Position numbers and translations under genes: made by a program. A stretch of DNA of 64,000 nt. Origin: Ligula intestinalis. Taxonomy: Eukaryota; Platyhelminthes; Cestoda; Diphyllobothriidea; Diphyllobothriidae. Below the pieces are notes generated by a model that searched no databases, was not told where the DNA came from, and was given only the letters and a program-made list of their open reading frames with translations. The stretch is taken from positions 39,391,738 through 39,455,737 of the forward strand of contig JAYGXS010000001.1 of the NCBI GenBank assembly GCA_036362985.1, given 5' to 3'. Positions 58,901 to 64,000 of this stretch are shown in pieces. Position 1 is the stretch's first letter, and every line of letters begins with the position of its first letter.

Positions 58901-61900
58901 AAGAGTCTGTTCCTGGTGTTGCTAGTGCCCACCCACTTTTCAGGTCGCAGGCGTTGCGTTCTCGTTGGCATTGGGCCTTCCACCTGGTATGTGCCACCGC
59001 CACCGCCGCTGCCAACAACCAATCATCATGCGGTATCCCCGAAAAACACCAGGACTCCGTGTCTTCCAGGCTGTATTCCTCTCTCATGGATCCCCGTTCG
59101 CGGACCTTCCTGTTTTGGGCGTTTGGCAAGGCAACCAAGTCTCCCAGTGGACACCAGGTCTCGAAATACGTATGGGCGCTTCTTCAGCAGATACCGTTTG
59201 ACGTTGTCAGCTTCTTGATGGCAAAGGATTTGACGCCGGAGGAAGCAATGAAGGCCGTATCGCAGGAGTCTCTTTTCATGGTTAGTTTACTCTCTTCTTA
59301 TCATGCTTCATGGACATCCTCTTAAGTTTCCGTTTCTCAAGATGTGTGCGAGTTTTTGTTTACCATTACCTTACTCTCTCTTTGAAAAGTAAACAGTCTT
59401 TCCTTCGGGAGGACGCGAGAATATTTGCTCCTTTGCGGCGCATTTCAGGGGAGGTTTTAGCATAGGTTTTTCTAGAATTCAGCGTAACACCAGCCATCGT
59501 ACCAGGGGTACCTATTCCAATGTCAAAACCTTGATTTCTTCTAAGTTCTTTTGGTAGCGATTCATCATGGGGCAGCCAAATCGTCAAACCTCCTGTCCAA
59601 GTTTCTTACGGAAATCGTGGTTAATGCTTCAATGATTTATTAAGGAGTAGGTGATGCGTCTTTAATACCTGAAAATTGAAAAGTATAAAATAAAACAGAG
59701 CTGCTTGTTATTGTTTTAGTGGGCAAATATATATGTGAAAAGTTGCAGGAAAGAATGAAATAGACCAACATAAACCCGTATTGGTTCAGTAAAAGATGCC
59801 TAGTGGCCAATAAGAATATTACACAACTCTTATTGCTTAACATAATGAAGGAAATGCTTGGACAGACTGAAATTCGACCTGCTGAACATTTGCAAAAGTG
59901 GTCATTATCAATACAAACCCTCAAAGGGCCTCTCTACGAACCGCTTTTTTGAATTATTTCTAGCAACTCGAACCTTATGGACATTGCATGGCACAAAACA
60001 GTTCAGCTCCAAACCAGTAGCCGGAGCTATGTCTGTTTGATCTGCAGTTTCTACTTGCGCTTGTTAGGTGAATGTTGTGGGGGTGTAGTAGAAGCTTTGC
60101 ATATTGTAGGCTAATATGATATGCGAATTCACACAGCCGCAGTTTGCATAAACTGTGGTCTACATAATTAAAATGCTGCTTAAATAGTTGATTTACAGAC
60201 TACCAGACGCTTCGGCTGTGTAGGGTGTTTCTTCGAGGCGACCATATCCAGTCAGTTCGCGTTGTACGCAGTCTACTAGTCCTACTAGTTCTTCACCATC
60301 AAAGAAGCAGACTGGTTCACCGCGCAGAGTCGCCCTTTCAACCACCTGGTCTTTACACCCCTATAATATGCAGAAAAAAGTAAGAAAACTTCTACTACCA
60401 CCGTGGGCAGGTTCAACCGTAGCTATACCCTAGTGAGTAGTATTAGAAATAGTAGTAATGGTAGTAGCAGTACCGGTCCCGGCTTACTAGAGTCTGGCTA
60501 GACACTTACTATAGGTGATCGAGGGTAGACAGTGCAGTATTACCCGCGCAAAGTCTACTGTAAGTAACAACTAAGTTAGGCGGTGTTTCGGCTTGCATTG
60601 GAGAAAGCAGCCTACGCTGGACCCCGTTTAGTCTTTGAGACTCCAGGGGAAGGTGAAGAGTGCGGTGGCTCTAACTACGTCCTACTATCACTTTAAAACT
60701 AACCCCTGAGACTGTCACCTTCTGTACCAACCTGTTAGTGCACTTGGTGGACCTCATTGAAATCGATGTTCGAACATACATGCATACATAATGTGCAGGA
60801 GAAAGTAAGAAAACCTCCACTACCACCGTGGACAGGTTCAACCGTAGGTGTTGACAAGTTCCACCGTATGCTCCACAGGATAGTGGTACAGGGACAGTGA
60901 TTTGTGCACGAATAATTTTTAGGGGTGCTGCATCTACCGCGATCTCCCTCTCCTTCTCTCTCGTCCCTCACCTACCTTTGTCCGGTTGGGAGACAGTCAA
61001 AAAGACCAGAGGCGGGACTGCGTGCAGGCGACATACGACAGTTCGTTCGCCGATTTCAACGATGCCTTGCGCGTGGCTTAGTTTTAAATGCTCTTAGACT
61101 TGCGCCGCATCTACCGCACTCATTCTTTCCTCACCCTCCCGTGCCCTGATTTTTCCTGAAAAGTTTGTTCATTATAGGAGTACATTACCAATTCTTTGTA
61201 TGTTCACCTCCCAGGCTCGCCTCCCCTGTCACTTGGAACTGGTAGACCAAAATCTCCGATTATTTTTGACTGCAGTGAAGGCGGAGCAAGTTACTTCACA
61301 GTCCGGAGATGACCAACCAGTCTGGGCCCGCGATTGGCCCTCAGGGCGAACTACCGTCAAGCCCGCCATGTGTTCCCTCGCCGTGGCGTACCTCCTGAAG
61401 GACCCATTCTGCGATACGCGCCAGTCCCAACTGACTGACACAACCACTGCATGGCCAGAGTTCTTCTCTCAGATCTTCGGTGCGTCCATCTGTTATTGAC
61501 TATACTGTGTTCTTAGTGTGACAGTTTCACCTGTTGGTGAGTCGCGCCCTCTATGACGACTAACCCCACCCCCAGTTATGGACAGGAAGCCTTAGACCTG
61601 GTTGAGGGCGCCGGTTGTCTCACTGCCGACACATTTCCCAGTCAATTAACAAATACGGGTCAGCCCCATCATTTCTAGGGTTTATGCTTATTTCTCCGAC
61701 ATCAAATTTCCGCGGGTAGACCACAAAAACGCTGTTCTGCTATTCATTCATTTACAACATTGCTACTGAAATTAAATTCGGTAGGTATTTTAGTTTTGTG
61801 GTAAAATGGGGTTGATTGTTTTTAATGTCAGTAGTCTTTTTGACTGCCGGAGGTAGATTTATGATTTATTTTCAAGAAAAGGCTAAGGTGTTTGTGAACT

Positions 61901-62971
61901 GCACAAGAACGGTAATGAAATTTCAACAATTAGCATTTCGGACGCGGACTAACGAGCAATCATCGCATCATGTACAACCACCAGCCATGAATGCGGGATC
62001 TCCTAAGCTAATTACCTACGTAGCCCAATGGCAACTGCATCCTGTAAGTTCTGTACTCTTGGCGTCCTCGTCGCCCTTATCTGTGACTGTTTCTAATTAT
62101 GAATTCGAGTGGGAATCCGAAACCTAAGGCCAATGAACGCCATGCTCCAGCGATCGCATCTTCTTCTTCTGAACACCATATTATTCTCTCGTAATACAAT
62201 AGTTCGCTAGCACAGTTACTCCCACTTTAATCTGCGCTCGCTATCCATCCCTGTTCTACAACTTAGGTCCCTTCAAGGGCCGTTCCTGCGCAACTTACAA
62301 GAACGTAGTTATTTGTGCTGCATTTATTCGTTCTTTAAAAGTTGATAGTGACTCCAGGCATTCAAACTTTCGGGCAGTTAATCCGGAGTTGACCAATTCC
62401 TCCCTCTCAGTTTTCTATCCATTATGCATTTTTATACGTGATCGCATGCGAAATTAGGTTTTATGCCGGCAGCTACTGGTAGTAGAAAGAGCTTCGCGGC
62501 ATCGACTGTGCCGGTAGGTACTCATAAGGATGCTTTTCTTTCTAGGCGATGAAATGGACAGAATATTGTCTCGATTTCCCTCGCATGTCGCGGAGACGCT
62601 GTTAAACCGACGCCTGTCCTTCCTCCTTCGGCTCCTGTCCTCCCTACGAAGACAACTAGACATTGCAGAGGACACTCTATTGGTGGCGCGTCGTCTATCG
62701 TCGGAGCAAGGGGCCCCAGAAGATGCTGAAAAGCATGCTTCATGCAGAAATGATCCTGGTCCGTTTCTGGAAAACCTGCCCAATTCAAAAAGCCTGGCTC
62801 TAGCGATGCATCTTCTATCGAGGGCCCTTCTTCCGACTCATTCTGAGCAGATGCCCTTCCTAACACCAAATGTCGCGTCACATCCCCACGGGCTTACACC
62901 TTTGCCCGCCAACTGTGGTTTTCTCCTCGAGGACTTTTTGGGACTTCTACGAAGAATAAAGTATTTGTCGG
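25864..62971 (+). CDS. Giant multi-exon gene of unknown identity, 3' end beyond window
   Basis: At least 21 exons join with compatible phase: 25864-25910, 26377-26718, 27254-27291, 28058-28256, 30091-30645, 31795-32420, 32507-32627, 34527-34714, 35610-35731, 36923-37306, 39956-40414, 42034-42068, 45816-46195, 48020-48502, 50241-50471, 50983-51114, (one uncertain near 51.4 kb), 51893-52174, 57630-57995, 58525-59280, 61215-61479 and 62546-62971. About 2,140 codons are visible. N-terminal motifs GRLYVWRL, TGQLLVCQIF and GEVYIW suggest beta-propeller blades. The remainder is Leu/Ala-rich and helical with Ser/Thr/Pro-rich linkers. No catalytic domain is visible. Size and layout recall giant E3 ligases or scaffolds (HECTD4, HERC, MYCBP2 or UBR type), but I do not recognise it and name none. 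Introns are stuffed with transposons. Codons are more GC-rich than the introns. Confidence 0.8.
26377..26718 (+). CDS. Giant gene exon 2
   Basis: Acceptor CCGCTTAG. Encodes LSLHHRPPREQVNF and a Leu/Ala-rich helix region (SEASLLLLTASKRLSSVKLL; MPAAASALVCTVEYW). The donor GTACTT at 26,719 is weak, but the split Trp codon joins in phase to exon 3. Confidence 0.55.
27254..27291 (+). CDS. Giant gene exon 3, 38-nt micro-exon
   Basis: Acceptor TTCACACAG, donor GTAATG. Gives TDRGLLVRQLLQG; its phase fits the exons on both sides (phase 2 in, phase 1 out). Confidence 0.65.
28058..28256 (+). CDS. Giant gene exon 4
   Basis: Acceptor CCCCTTTTAG, donor GTTTGT. Encodes FLGLVDCLYTLREAVFLADR, LESLLDFVKKTRALPS and an acidic patch LEDDDLFL, ending DYPKLR across the next junction. 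Confidence 0.75.
28415..28525 (+). repeat. Dispersed repeat D, copy 1
   Basis: Shares GTCCGAGTTATCC, CACGCTTTTAGCG-like and TGATAGCTT blocks with 53,085-53,172 (same strand) and 53,587-53,665 (inverted). Confidence 0.5.
28480..29490 (-). pseudogene. RTE-like LINE fragment
   Basis: The minus frame 29,490-29,179 reads VRSGVRQGCVLSLILFNYGI. Further minus sequence toward 28,700 gives INGCQLEVDSFKYL, RSVFLYGCEYW and a VKxTDFVSNE-like block near the end. This is the RT and C-terminus of an RTE-type flatworm LINE, with stops. It lies in the intron between exons 4 and 5. Confidence 0.75.
29830..29872 (+). repeat. (CTT)n followed by (ATT)n microsatellite
   Basis: About eight CTT units, then TAC, then about five ATT units. 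Intronic. An 11-C run lies at 30,001. Confidence 0.9.
30091..30645 (+). CDS. Giant gene exon 5, propeller-like blade
   Basis: Acceptor TTTCATTAG, donor GTAAGC. Encodes RLIEACFNLLRQLADIQAQI, a Pro/Ser linker, FGVSRGWFFLTTVPPTEVAM, EVPDPKATVMHVVSHPHSRF and LLLTAEGRLYVWRLP. The last resembles a beta-propeller d-strand ending in VW. Ends with a Ser/Pro-rich tail. Confidence 0.85.
31015..31100 (+). repeat. Partial copy of the 37.5-kb TIR element
   Basis: CGCCAACCTTAGATATCCCT and TTACGGGACCGGTAGTAAT match the left end of 37,537-37,884. The right end is missing. Confidence 0.65.
31795..32420 (+). CDS. Giant gene exon 6
   Basis: Acceptor TTTACTTAG, donor GTATGT. Encodes FRRSFLQTLMLSLRSIRQ, a Ser/Thr/Pro linker, RPAWKVDLGKWLIGALEEHG, then ITDLRLTGDDRLMIGTTTGQ and ALGVTCMDNSANCLATIWN, two further propeller-like strands. 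The acceptor at 31,794 was chosen over CTTACAG at 31,816 because only it keeps the frame. Confidence 0.85.
32507..32627 (+). CDS. Giant gene exon 7
   Basis: Acceptor CATTTATTTAAG, donor GTGCGT. Encodes AIYSRKKLIGEAVSSRKLTR and ISAIAGLVAVLNEDGEVYIW, a clear propeller/RCC1-like blade. The Trp codon is split by the donor. Confidence 0.85.
32829..33125. repeat. tRNA-derived SINE, copy with inverted tRNA-like core
   Basis: The core 32,832-32,884 lies in minus sense (GAACTTGCGACCTTTTGATC). The tail from 32,885 (TCGGGTGGTTCCC..GACCGTTCCAG..GCCGGCACTG) is in plus sense. A head-like block GTCCCAAGGCAGAACAGGAC follows at about 33,017. Confidence 0.75.
33269..33660 (+). repeat. tRNA-derived SINE, copy 2, with duplicated head
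   Basis: The head block GACCCAAGGCAGTGCGGGAC occurs at about 33,278 and again (AGACCCGAGACAGAGCAGGA) at about 33,582. Between them lie the tRNA-like core (box B-like GCGAGTTCAAGCC) and the tail (CCACTTGGGGCTGG..CTTTACTGCTGATAATATCT). Confidence 0.75.
34140..34385 (+). repeat. CCCTAA-rich interspersed repeat, copy 1
   Basis: Contains GGTAAATCTTTCC, then CTAACCCTAAAAC and similar degenerate telomere-like strings. Ends GGAGTTTTATGCAAGCACAC..GGACAGTTCCTGTTCCCAGG. Same layout at 39,580 and 44,625. Confidence 0.7.
34527..34714 (+). CDS. Giant gene exon 8
   Basis: Acceptor AATCTGCCAG, donor GTAGGC. Encodes LDARSPTVWTRVAIEDTVYA, SPRSKLFSLDSFAQADAALP and GIVLLTRPG. An alternative in-frame acceptor TTCTCTGCAG at about 34,466 would add about 20 residues. 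Confidence 0.8.
35610..35731 (+). CDS. Giant gene exon 9
   Basis: Acceptor TTTTCCTGTAG. Encodes PETCGGTAFKISAVDGSVSS and LSWIDNSLPGGLEGLEYIDE. The donor is GTCAGG at 35,732; joining in phase 0 to the next exon supports it. Confidence 0.75.
36330..36745. repeat. SINE copies in opposite orientation around an assembly gap
   Basis: 36,330-36,560 is a minus-strand SINE (core TTACGACCTTTTTTGATCAG, then head block). 36,571-36,745 is a plus-strand SINE tail and head (CAGTCTCCCTTGGCTTTGCC; GCGTTCATCAACGAGCGATA). The pair forms a large inverted repeat centred on the gap. Confidence 0.75.
36561..36570. other. Assembly gap (10 N)
   Basis: Ten unknown bases at the centre of an inverted pair of SINE sequences. 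True size unknown. Confidence 0.99.
36923..37306 (+). CDS. Giant gene exon 10
   Basis: Acceptor TTCTATTTTAG, donor GTGCGT, exactly 128 codons. Encodes ATCVVWHSLPPVFNCVATNT, a Thr/Pro linker, HPFVVEVSQGTFDALLSFIL and a long helix (ICSALKLLKIQLMVAKSRSL). The HPFVVEVS..F..LL pattern is also seen in giant E3 proteins, which is only a hint. Confidence 0.87.
37537..37884. mobile_element. TIR element (MITE-like), 348 bp
   Basis: The left end TTGGTAACAGTTAATTTGGT and inverted right end TTGGTAACAGTTAAGTTGGT pair over about 50 bp (also CACCTTAGATA). The interior is AT-rich with repeated TAGTTTAGTT. No open frame. Confidence 0.8.
39161..39513. mobile_element. TIR element with about 48-bp arms
   Basis: The left arm AAGAAGAGGAAGACGCGATC..CTGAGCT and the inverted right arm match with about four mismatches. 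The interior contains a 10-G run and a hammerhead-like core at 39,203-39,237. Non-coding. Confidence 0.8.
39203..39237 (-). ncRNA. Hammerhead-ribozyme-like core
   Basis: On minus, CTGACGA, then a 6-bp stem GGCTTC/GGAGCC (one wobble) closing a 6-nt loop, then GAAA: the order of the hammerhead core and stem II. One extra T lies before the stem, and I could not define stem III or the cleavage site. Confidence 0.35.
39580..39850 (+). repeat. CCCTAA-rich interspersed repeat, copy 2
   Basis: GGTAAGTATTCCTGTTTC, then AGCCCTAACCCTTACG and CCGTAACCCTAG, ending AATGAAATTTGGTGTAAAGG..GCGTTTCCTGTTC. Same layout as 34,140 and 44,625. Confidence 0.7.
39956..40414 (+). CDS. Giant gene exon 11
   Basis: Acceptor CACCGTTGCTTCAG, donor GTAAGT, 153 codons. 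Encodes LSSVMEETDRVAQGNPTSSS, CLTCGWPLLASHSVTSLMAS, QSSVVIELLLGSLLTHFGEE and GRLWRLLLDVATRNERSVLP. The nearer acceptor TGTCCTCAG is out of frame and was not used. Confidence 0.87.
40415..42033 (+). other. Intron of giant gene, no feature seen
   Basis: No repeats or exons could be supported. Short minus-strand frames (40,601-41,056) look like chance. Confidence 0.4.
42034..42068 (+). CDS. Giant gene exon 12, 35-nt micro-exon
   Basis: Acceptor CCCCGTTTCAG, donor GTGAGT. Encodes DNAFPLLSILT plus two bases. It converts the phase-0 end of exon 11 to the phase needed by exon 13. Confidence 0.75.
43490..43830 (+). pseudogene. RTE-like LINE 3' remnant
   Basis: Plus-strand frames read YLQTILRVKYTDVVSNEVVR, then a WFGHL-type block and PPASRAQLYYRRLD. 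These are the C-terminal end of the RTE-like element also present inverted at 28.5-29.5 kb. Confidence 0.65.
44625..45040 (+). repeat. CCCTAA-rich interspersed repeat, copy 3
   Basis: GGAAGGATAAATATTTCC, CTTAACCCTAACATAAAAC, CTTAACCCTAGCC, ending GGAATTTATTGCAAAGCCAC..GGACGGTTCCTGTCTC. About 140 bp longer in the middle than the other copies. Confidence 0.7.
45041..45612. mobile_element. Foldback element with about 90-bp inverted termini
   Basis: The left end TAGCTTATGTAGGCCCACTC and inverted right end TAGCTTAGGTAGGCCCACTC pair. The match resumes at GGGTGGGGAAATAGGA deeper in. The interior has a GCGGCGCTTTGCGCCGC-type palindrome. It is non-coding. A second copy at 53.87-57.00 kb is split by a LINE. 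Confidence 0.82.
45816..46195 (+). CDS. Giant gene exon 13
   Basis: Acceptor CTCACTTCTAAG, donor GTAGGT. Encodes EVFEATERLIISEMPTSSSS, a Ser/Arg/Thr linker, KLNYYHRINSSYQQALDKMT and a helix (LVLMFQQELVTLLAKLALEE). The AAG acceptor fits phase with the 35-nt exon; an AATCAG site 20 bp upstream does not. Confidence 0.82.
46257..46847. mobile_element. TIR element with about 41-bp arms, 591 bp
   Basis: The left arm GTAAGCATTCAGGAAGTCAA and inverted right arm are identical over the first 24 bases, with four mismatches over the next 17. It lies 62 bp downstream of exon 13. No transposase frame. Confidence 0.87.
46848..48019 (+). other. Intron of giant gene, no feature seen
   Basis: Short frames on both strands without motifs. 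Confidence 0.4.
48020..48502 (+). CDS. Giant gene exon 14
   Basis: Acceptor CCCTTTTTTCAG, donor GTGAGA. Encodes VASTLLALLVAHCQQVSEAA, a Ser/Pro linker, LTRILPHLTLNIIWLLKRYL, FASDIISHVLPALMGGSSGL and ALLRYLDEINWRCCTDSYDM. Confidence 0.85.
48560..49303 (-). pseudogene. LINE family A C-terminus and 3' end
   Basis: The minus frame 49,303-48,854 gives LEALNVFPLEYRQICGDLIQ, NLRGNSLKLR and FSQRVIGAWNGLPEEVVMA, the LINE A ORF2 end. Its AT-rich 3' region holds a roughly 100-bp tandem pair (TATCCAACATAAAA at 48,690 and 48,797). Confidence 0.82.
49304..50240 (+). other. Intron stretch with GT microsatellite
   Basis: A GT-rich run at 49,985-50,010; otherwise nothing recognised. Confidence 0.5.
50241..50471 (+). 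CDS. Giant gene exon 15
   Basis: Acceptor TTTGCTTAACAG, donor GTATGG. Encodes SIYRTWKESRPQFMLSHPPS, LKEPVVIHSLVYDLRLLHCA and TASLQNLLSELSPLTERK. Confidence 0.85.
50731..50740. other. Assembly gap (10 N)
   Basis: Ten unknown bases in the intron between exons 15 and 16. Confidence 0.99.
50983..51114 (+). CDS. Giant gene exon 16
   Basis: Acceptor TTGGTTAACAG, donor GTAAGG. Encodes ADQDMFSSLLSSFRTRRQPY and SRRTGDLGKLQRWLYL. Phase 1 in and out. Confidence 0.82.
51401..51666 (+). other. Possible giant-gene exon 17, uncertain
   Basis: An exon here is required because exon 16 ends in phase 1 and exon 18 starts in phase 0. Acceptor GAATATCTAG at 51,400 gives an in-phase frame (CRVTILRRVFLMAANYPHLQ). 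No good phase-0 donor was found except GTGACC at 51,409, which would make a 9-nt exon. Unresolved. Confidence 0.3.
51893..52174 (+). CDS. Giant gene exon 18
   Basis: Acceptor CTATCCCCCTAG, donor GTAATG, 94 codons. Encodes DGPLQQGSVVLYRVEALLVV, AQMYRLRALLHASVHPL and ATILKCQRISEPLAAVPSKK. Confidence 0.85.
52325..52610 (+). repeat. tRNA-derived SINE, most complete copy
   Basis: Head GACCCAAGGCAGAGTGGGAC and GTTAGCGGTCGGTGAACGTT; tRNA-like core with box A-like GTGGCTCAATGG and box B-like GCGAGTTCGAGCC; tail GGTCGTCCCAGCCTCC and GCCGGCAATACTA. The tRNA-like region is not a functional tRNA: acceptor strands do not pair. Confidence 0.8.
53085..53172 (+). repeat. Dispersed repeat D, copy 2
   Basis: AAAGTCCGAGTTATTCTCAC and CGGCTTTTAGCGCACCGTGA, matching 28,415 and inverted at 53,587. 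Confidence 0.6.
53587..53665 (-). repeat. Dispersed repeat D, copy 3, inverted
   Basis: The reverse complement of AAGCTATCATAGTGGGCTAA..GATAACTCGGAC matches copy 2. With copy 2 it forms an inverted pair about 0.4 kb apart. Confidence 0.6.
54392..55192 (-). mobile_element. mariner-like element, 801 bp, TA target duplication
   Basis: Termini CAGGGTGCCCCACGAAAAAC and inverse, about 33-bp TIRs with three or four mismatches, flanked by TA at 54,390-54,391 and 55,193-55,194, inside the LINE RT. Shorter than a full element; the region before the catalytic core is reduced. Terminal bases resemble those of the MITE at 7504-7880. Confidence 0.92.
54520..55158 (-). pseudogene. mariner-like transposase remnant (DD37D spacing)
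   Basis: The C-terminal catalytic part is readable: MPGIFWKDV, WTWQQDGAKPHTANDTVAWL, WPSKSPDLNTMDFCIWSVL and a helical end (IKHVLMDTWNNIPLDVIRRA). From the Asp of QQDGA to the Asp of NTMD there are 37 residues, unlike the 34 of classic mariner. The N-terminal paired DNA-binding domain is not present and the first ~70 codons of this frame are out of register (another frame carries VTAAG..). Inactive. Confidence 0.82.
57014..57340. repeat. Remnant related to the 39.2-kb TIR element
   Basis: AAGAAGAGGAAGAAGAAGG and a motif equivalent to 39,203-39,237 (CGTTTCGGGC..CCATCGTCAGAG) recur. The right end is not recognised. Confidence 0.5.
57076..57105 (-). ncRNA. Second hammerhead-like core
   Basis: On minus, CTGACGATGG..GCCCGAAACGTC. 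The core strings CTGACGA and GAAAC are present; the stem between them is short (GG/CC). Partner of 39,203-39,237. Confidence 0.3.
57630..57995 (+). CDS. Giant gene exon 19
   Basis: Acceptor CCACCCTTCTAG, donor GTAAGT, 122 codons. Encodes PHIRLLEILLSDGLGADSRF, VLIRFRAWLRAHLPLPKLP, LEQAVMATAVALAYHTGLSK and LERLLPALSRVVQTCIS. Confidence 0.87.
58240..58460 (+). repeat. tRNA-derived SINE, internally deleted
   Basis: GCCCGTGGCTCAATGG is followed directly by tail-like GACTGGGCATGACTGGCTGA and CAGTCTCCCTTGTCTTTGCC, so the box B half of the core is missing. A head-like block follows at about 58,415. Confidence 0.65.
58525..59280 (+). CDS. Giant gene exon 20
   Basis: Acceptor CTTGCCTCTAG, donor GTTAGT, 252 codons. 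Encodes THQTTGETYASMLNSLLPRC, a Ser-rich and then Glu/Lys/Asp-rich linker, LRSRWHWAFHLVCATATAAA, MDPRSRTFLFWAFGKATKSP and QIPFDVVSFLMAKDLTPEEA. Confidence 0.87.
59281..61214 (+). repeat. Intron; 50-bp direct repeat at 60,370 and 60,797
   Basis: AGTAAGAAAACTTCTACTAC..CAGGTTCAACCGTAG and AGTAAGAAAACCTCCACTAC..CAGGTTCAACCGTAG lie 427 bp apart. No gene otherwise supported. Confidence 0.6.
61215..61479 (+). CDS. Giant gene exon 21
   Basis: Acceptor TTCACCTCCCAG, donor GTGCGT. Encodes ARLPCHLELVDQNLRLFLTA, VKPAMCSLAVAYLLKDPFCD and TTTAWPEFFSQIF. Confidence 0.85.
62546..62971 (+). CDS. Giant gene exon 22, last in window
   Basis: Acceptor CTTTTCTTTCTAG, donor GTGAGT. Encodes DEMDRILSRFPSHVAETLLN, RRLSFLLRLLSSLRRQLDIA, SLALAMHLLSRALLPTHSEQ and GFLLEDFLGLLRRIKYLS. 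The donor shows the gene continues beyond the window. Confidence 0.85.
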
Positions 62972-63279
62972 GTGAGTACTAAGAGGCTGCTTGGTACCAC
63001 CAGCACGCATCTTAATTAATGTCAGTTTCGTAGTGTTTTGCGCCTGTGTGGAGCAGAGGGATGTCTGGAAGGGATATCGGCAAAATCCAGTAGGATTAAT
63101 GCCCAATGCCTTTCTGACGTCTAAATATGCCAGTATTTCCTTTACTTCTCCCCTAGTTTTCCCATCCCATGCCATTCGATACATTGGAACATTCCTAACC
63201 TTTTGAGCGCAGCAAATTTGCACCTTGCTCATGAAGTCTGAGGTTTTTAGGGCCTCCCTCTGTAAAACGTTATACCATA

Positions 63280-63840
63280 GGACAAATACTACTAGCAGTT
63301 AGAAAGTAGTATTCCAATCGTAATGGTTCAGGTATACCGTTTGCAGCCGTTCGTTCGTATTGTAGCGCGCACCGCTATATCAATCCAGCCTCCGCTTAAA
63401 AACCTCTAGAGCTTCCAACATGACGAAATCCAGAGGAAGAGTATTCCAAGTTTCGACCACACTTTAATAAAAGTATTTCCCAGTGTCCAGCCCGGCTCTA
63501 GCCACACGTAATTTCAGCGAATGAACATTCAAGTTCGTTGTGGTTGCTATCTCGAAGACATCTCCGGATACAATACAGCAGTCCTGAACACTTCATATGC
63601 GGACTGTTAGAATCAGGTCCCCCGAAGCTGTCTGTAGCGCAAGGGAAAGAAATTGAGGTTAGACAGTCGCGTTTCATAGGACAGTGTGCTCTGCCCATTG
63701 ACAAGTTTGGTTGCATGCCTTTGAACCTTTTTGAGCATGCTGATCCCTTTCGCGGCCCAGGGTCTCCAAGTTTAGATAGCGGACTCCAGTTACGGCCGCA
63801 CGAAGGTTTTTTAAGAGGTTTGACCAGCTTATATCCCAAA
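63280..63840 (-). pseudogene. LINE family A C-terminal remnant
   Basis: The reverse complement matches the 14.09-14.55-kb LINE: AAACCTCTAGAGCTTCCAAC against AAACCTCTAGCAATTCCGAC, and the CAGGTCCCCCGAAGCTG block. Frameshifted, no long frame. Lies in the intron after exon 22. Confidence 0.75.
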
Positions 63841-64000
63841 AGACGCCCAAGGAGTTAGTTAGCCTTGTATTACGTCCTCTTCGTCATCCATTTATCTTCT
63901 ATCTTCCCGCTTGTCTTGTGGCTTTGTACTTCTTTGTATTTTTTGATATTTAATTTTGTGGGCTGTCTCCACATGTCATACAAAACATCGAATAGAAGGA

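Noticed and set aside
58834..59138. Minus and alternative plus frames around 59.0 kb
   Set aside because: They overlap exon 20, a 252-codon frame with correct phase at both ends.
62454..62881. Minus-strand frames of 109 and 119 aa
   Set aside because: Shadows of exon 22 on the opposite strand.
1..64000. Prokaryotic operons, CRISPR arrays or phage genes
   Set aside because: No compact gene strings, no regularly spaced repeats, and clear GT-AG introns with eukaryotic retrotransposons.

Overview
The window is eukaryotic nuclear DNA, most likely from a flatworm (tapeworm or fluke). The signs are 35-38 bp introns in one gene, multi-kilobase introns in another, GT-AG splice sites throughout, and dense non-LTR retrotransposons, a Gypsy LTR element, Tc1/mariner relatives, tRNA-derived SINEs and long-TIR elements. 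The exact taxon is inference. Two 10-N blocks are assembly gaps.

Two host genes can be read. (1) Minus strand, 1-2210: a CXXC1/CFP1 homologue (PHD finger, CXXC zinc finger, Cys-rich C-terminal motif) in five exons. It is cut by the left edge, and its first exon was not located. (2) Plus strand, about 25.87 kb to beyond 62.97 kb: one very large gene of at least 21 exons (about 2,140 codons visible) running off the right edge. The exons join with compatible phase over almost the whole length, including 35 and 38 nt micro-exons. The N-terminal part has beta-propeller-like motifs (GRLYVWRL, GEVYIW) and the rest is helical and Leu/Ala-rich. I cannot name it; the build recalls giant E3-ligase or scaffold proteins.

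The 3-25 kb stretch is almost all mobile DNA. It holds fragments of CR1/Jockey-like LINEs (family A), a second LINE family (B), a short hairpin-bearing repeat in three copies, and a triple nest: a minus-strand LINE A (14.05-24.2 kb) split by a minus-strand Gypsy element (15,671-22,847, 4-bp target duplication AGAC), itself split in gag by a plus-strand LINE B (about 19,986-21,785).

The introns of the giant gene hold RTE-like LINE pieces, tRNA-derived SINEs, three copies of a telomere-like CCCTAA-rich repeat, and several elements with terminal inverted repeats (37.5, 39.2, 45.0 and 46.3 kb). A second triple nest lies at 53.9-57.0 kb: a foldback element interrupted by a LINE A, whose reverse transcriptase is interrupted by a mariner-like element with a DD37D spacing. 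Two hammerhead-ribozyme-like cores were seen (39.2 and 57.1 kb). Every transposon coding region is broken by stops or frameshifts except some LINE RT blocks.
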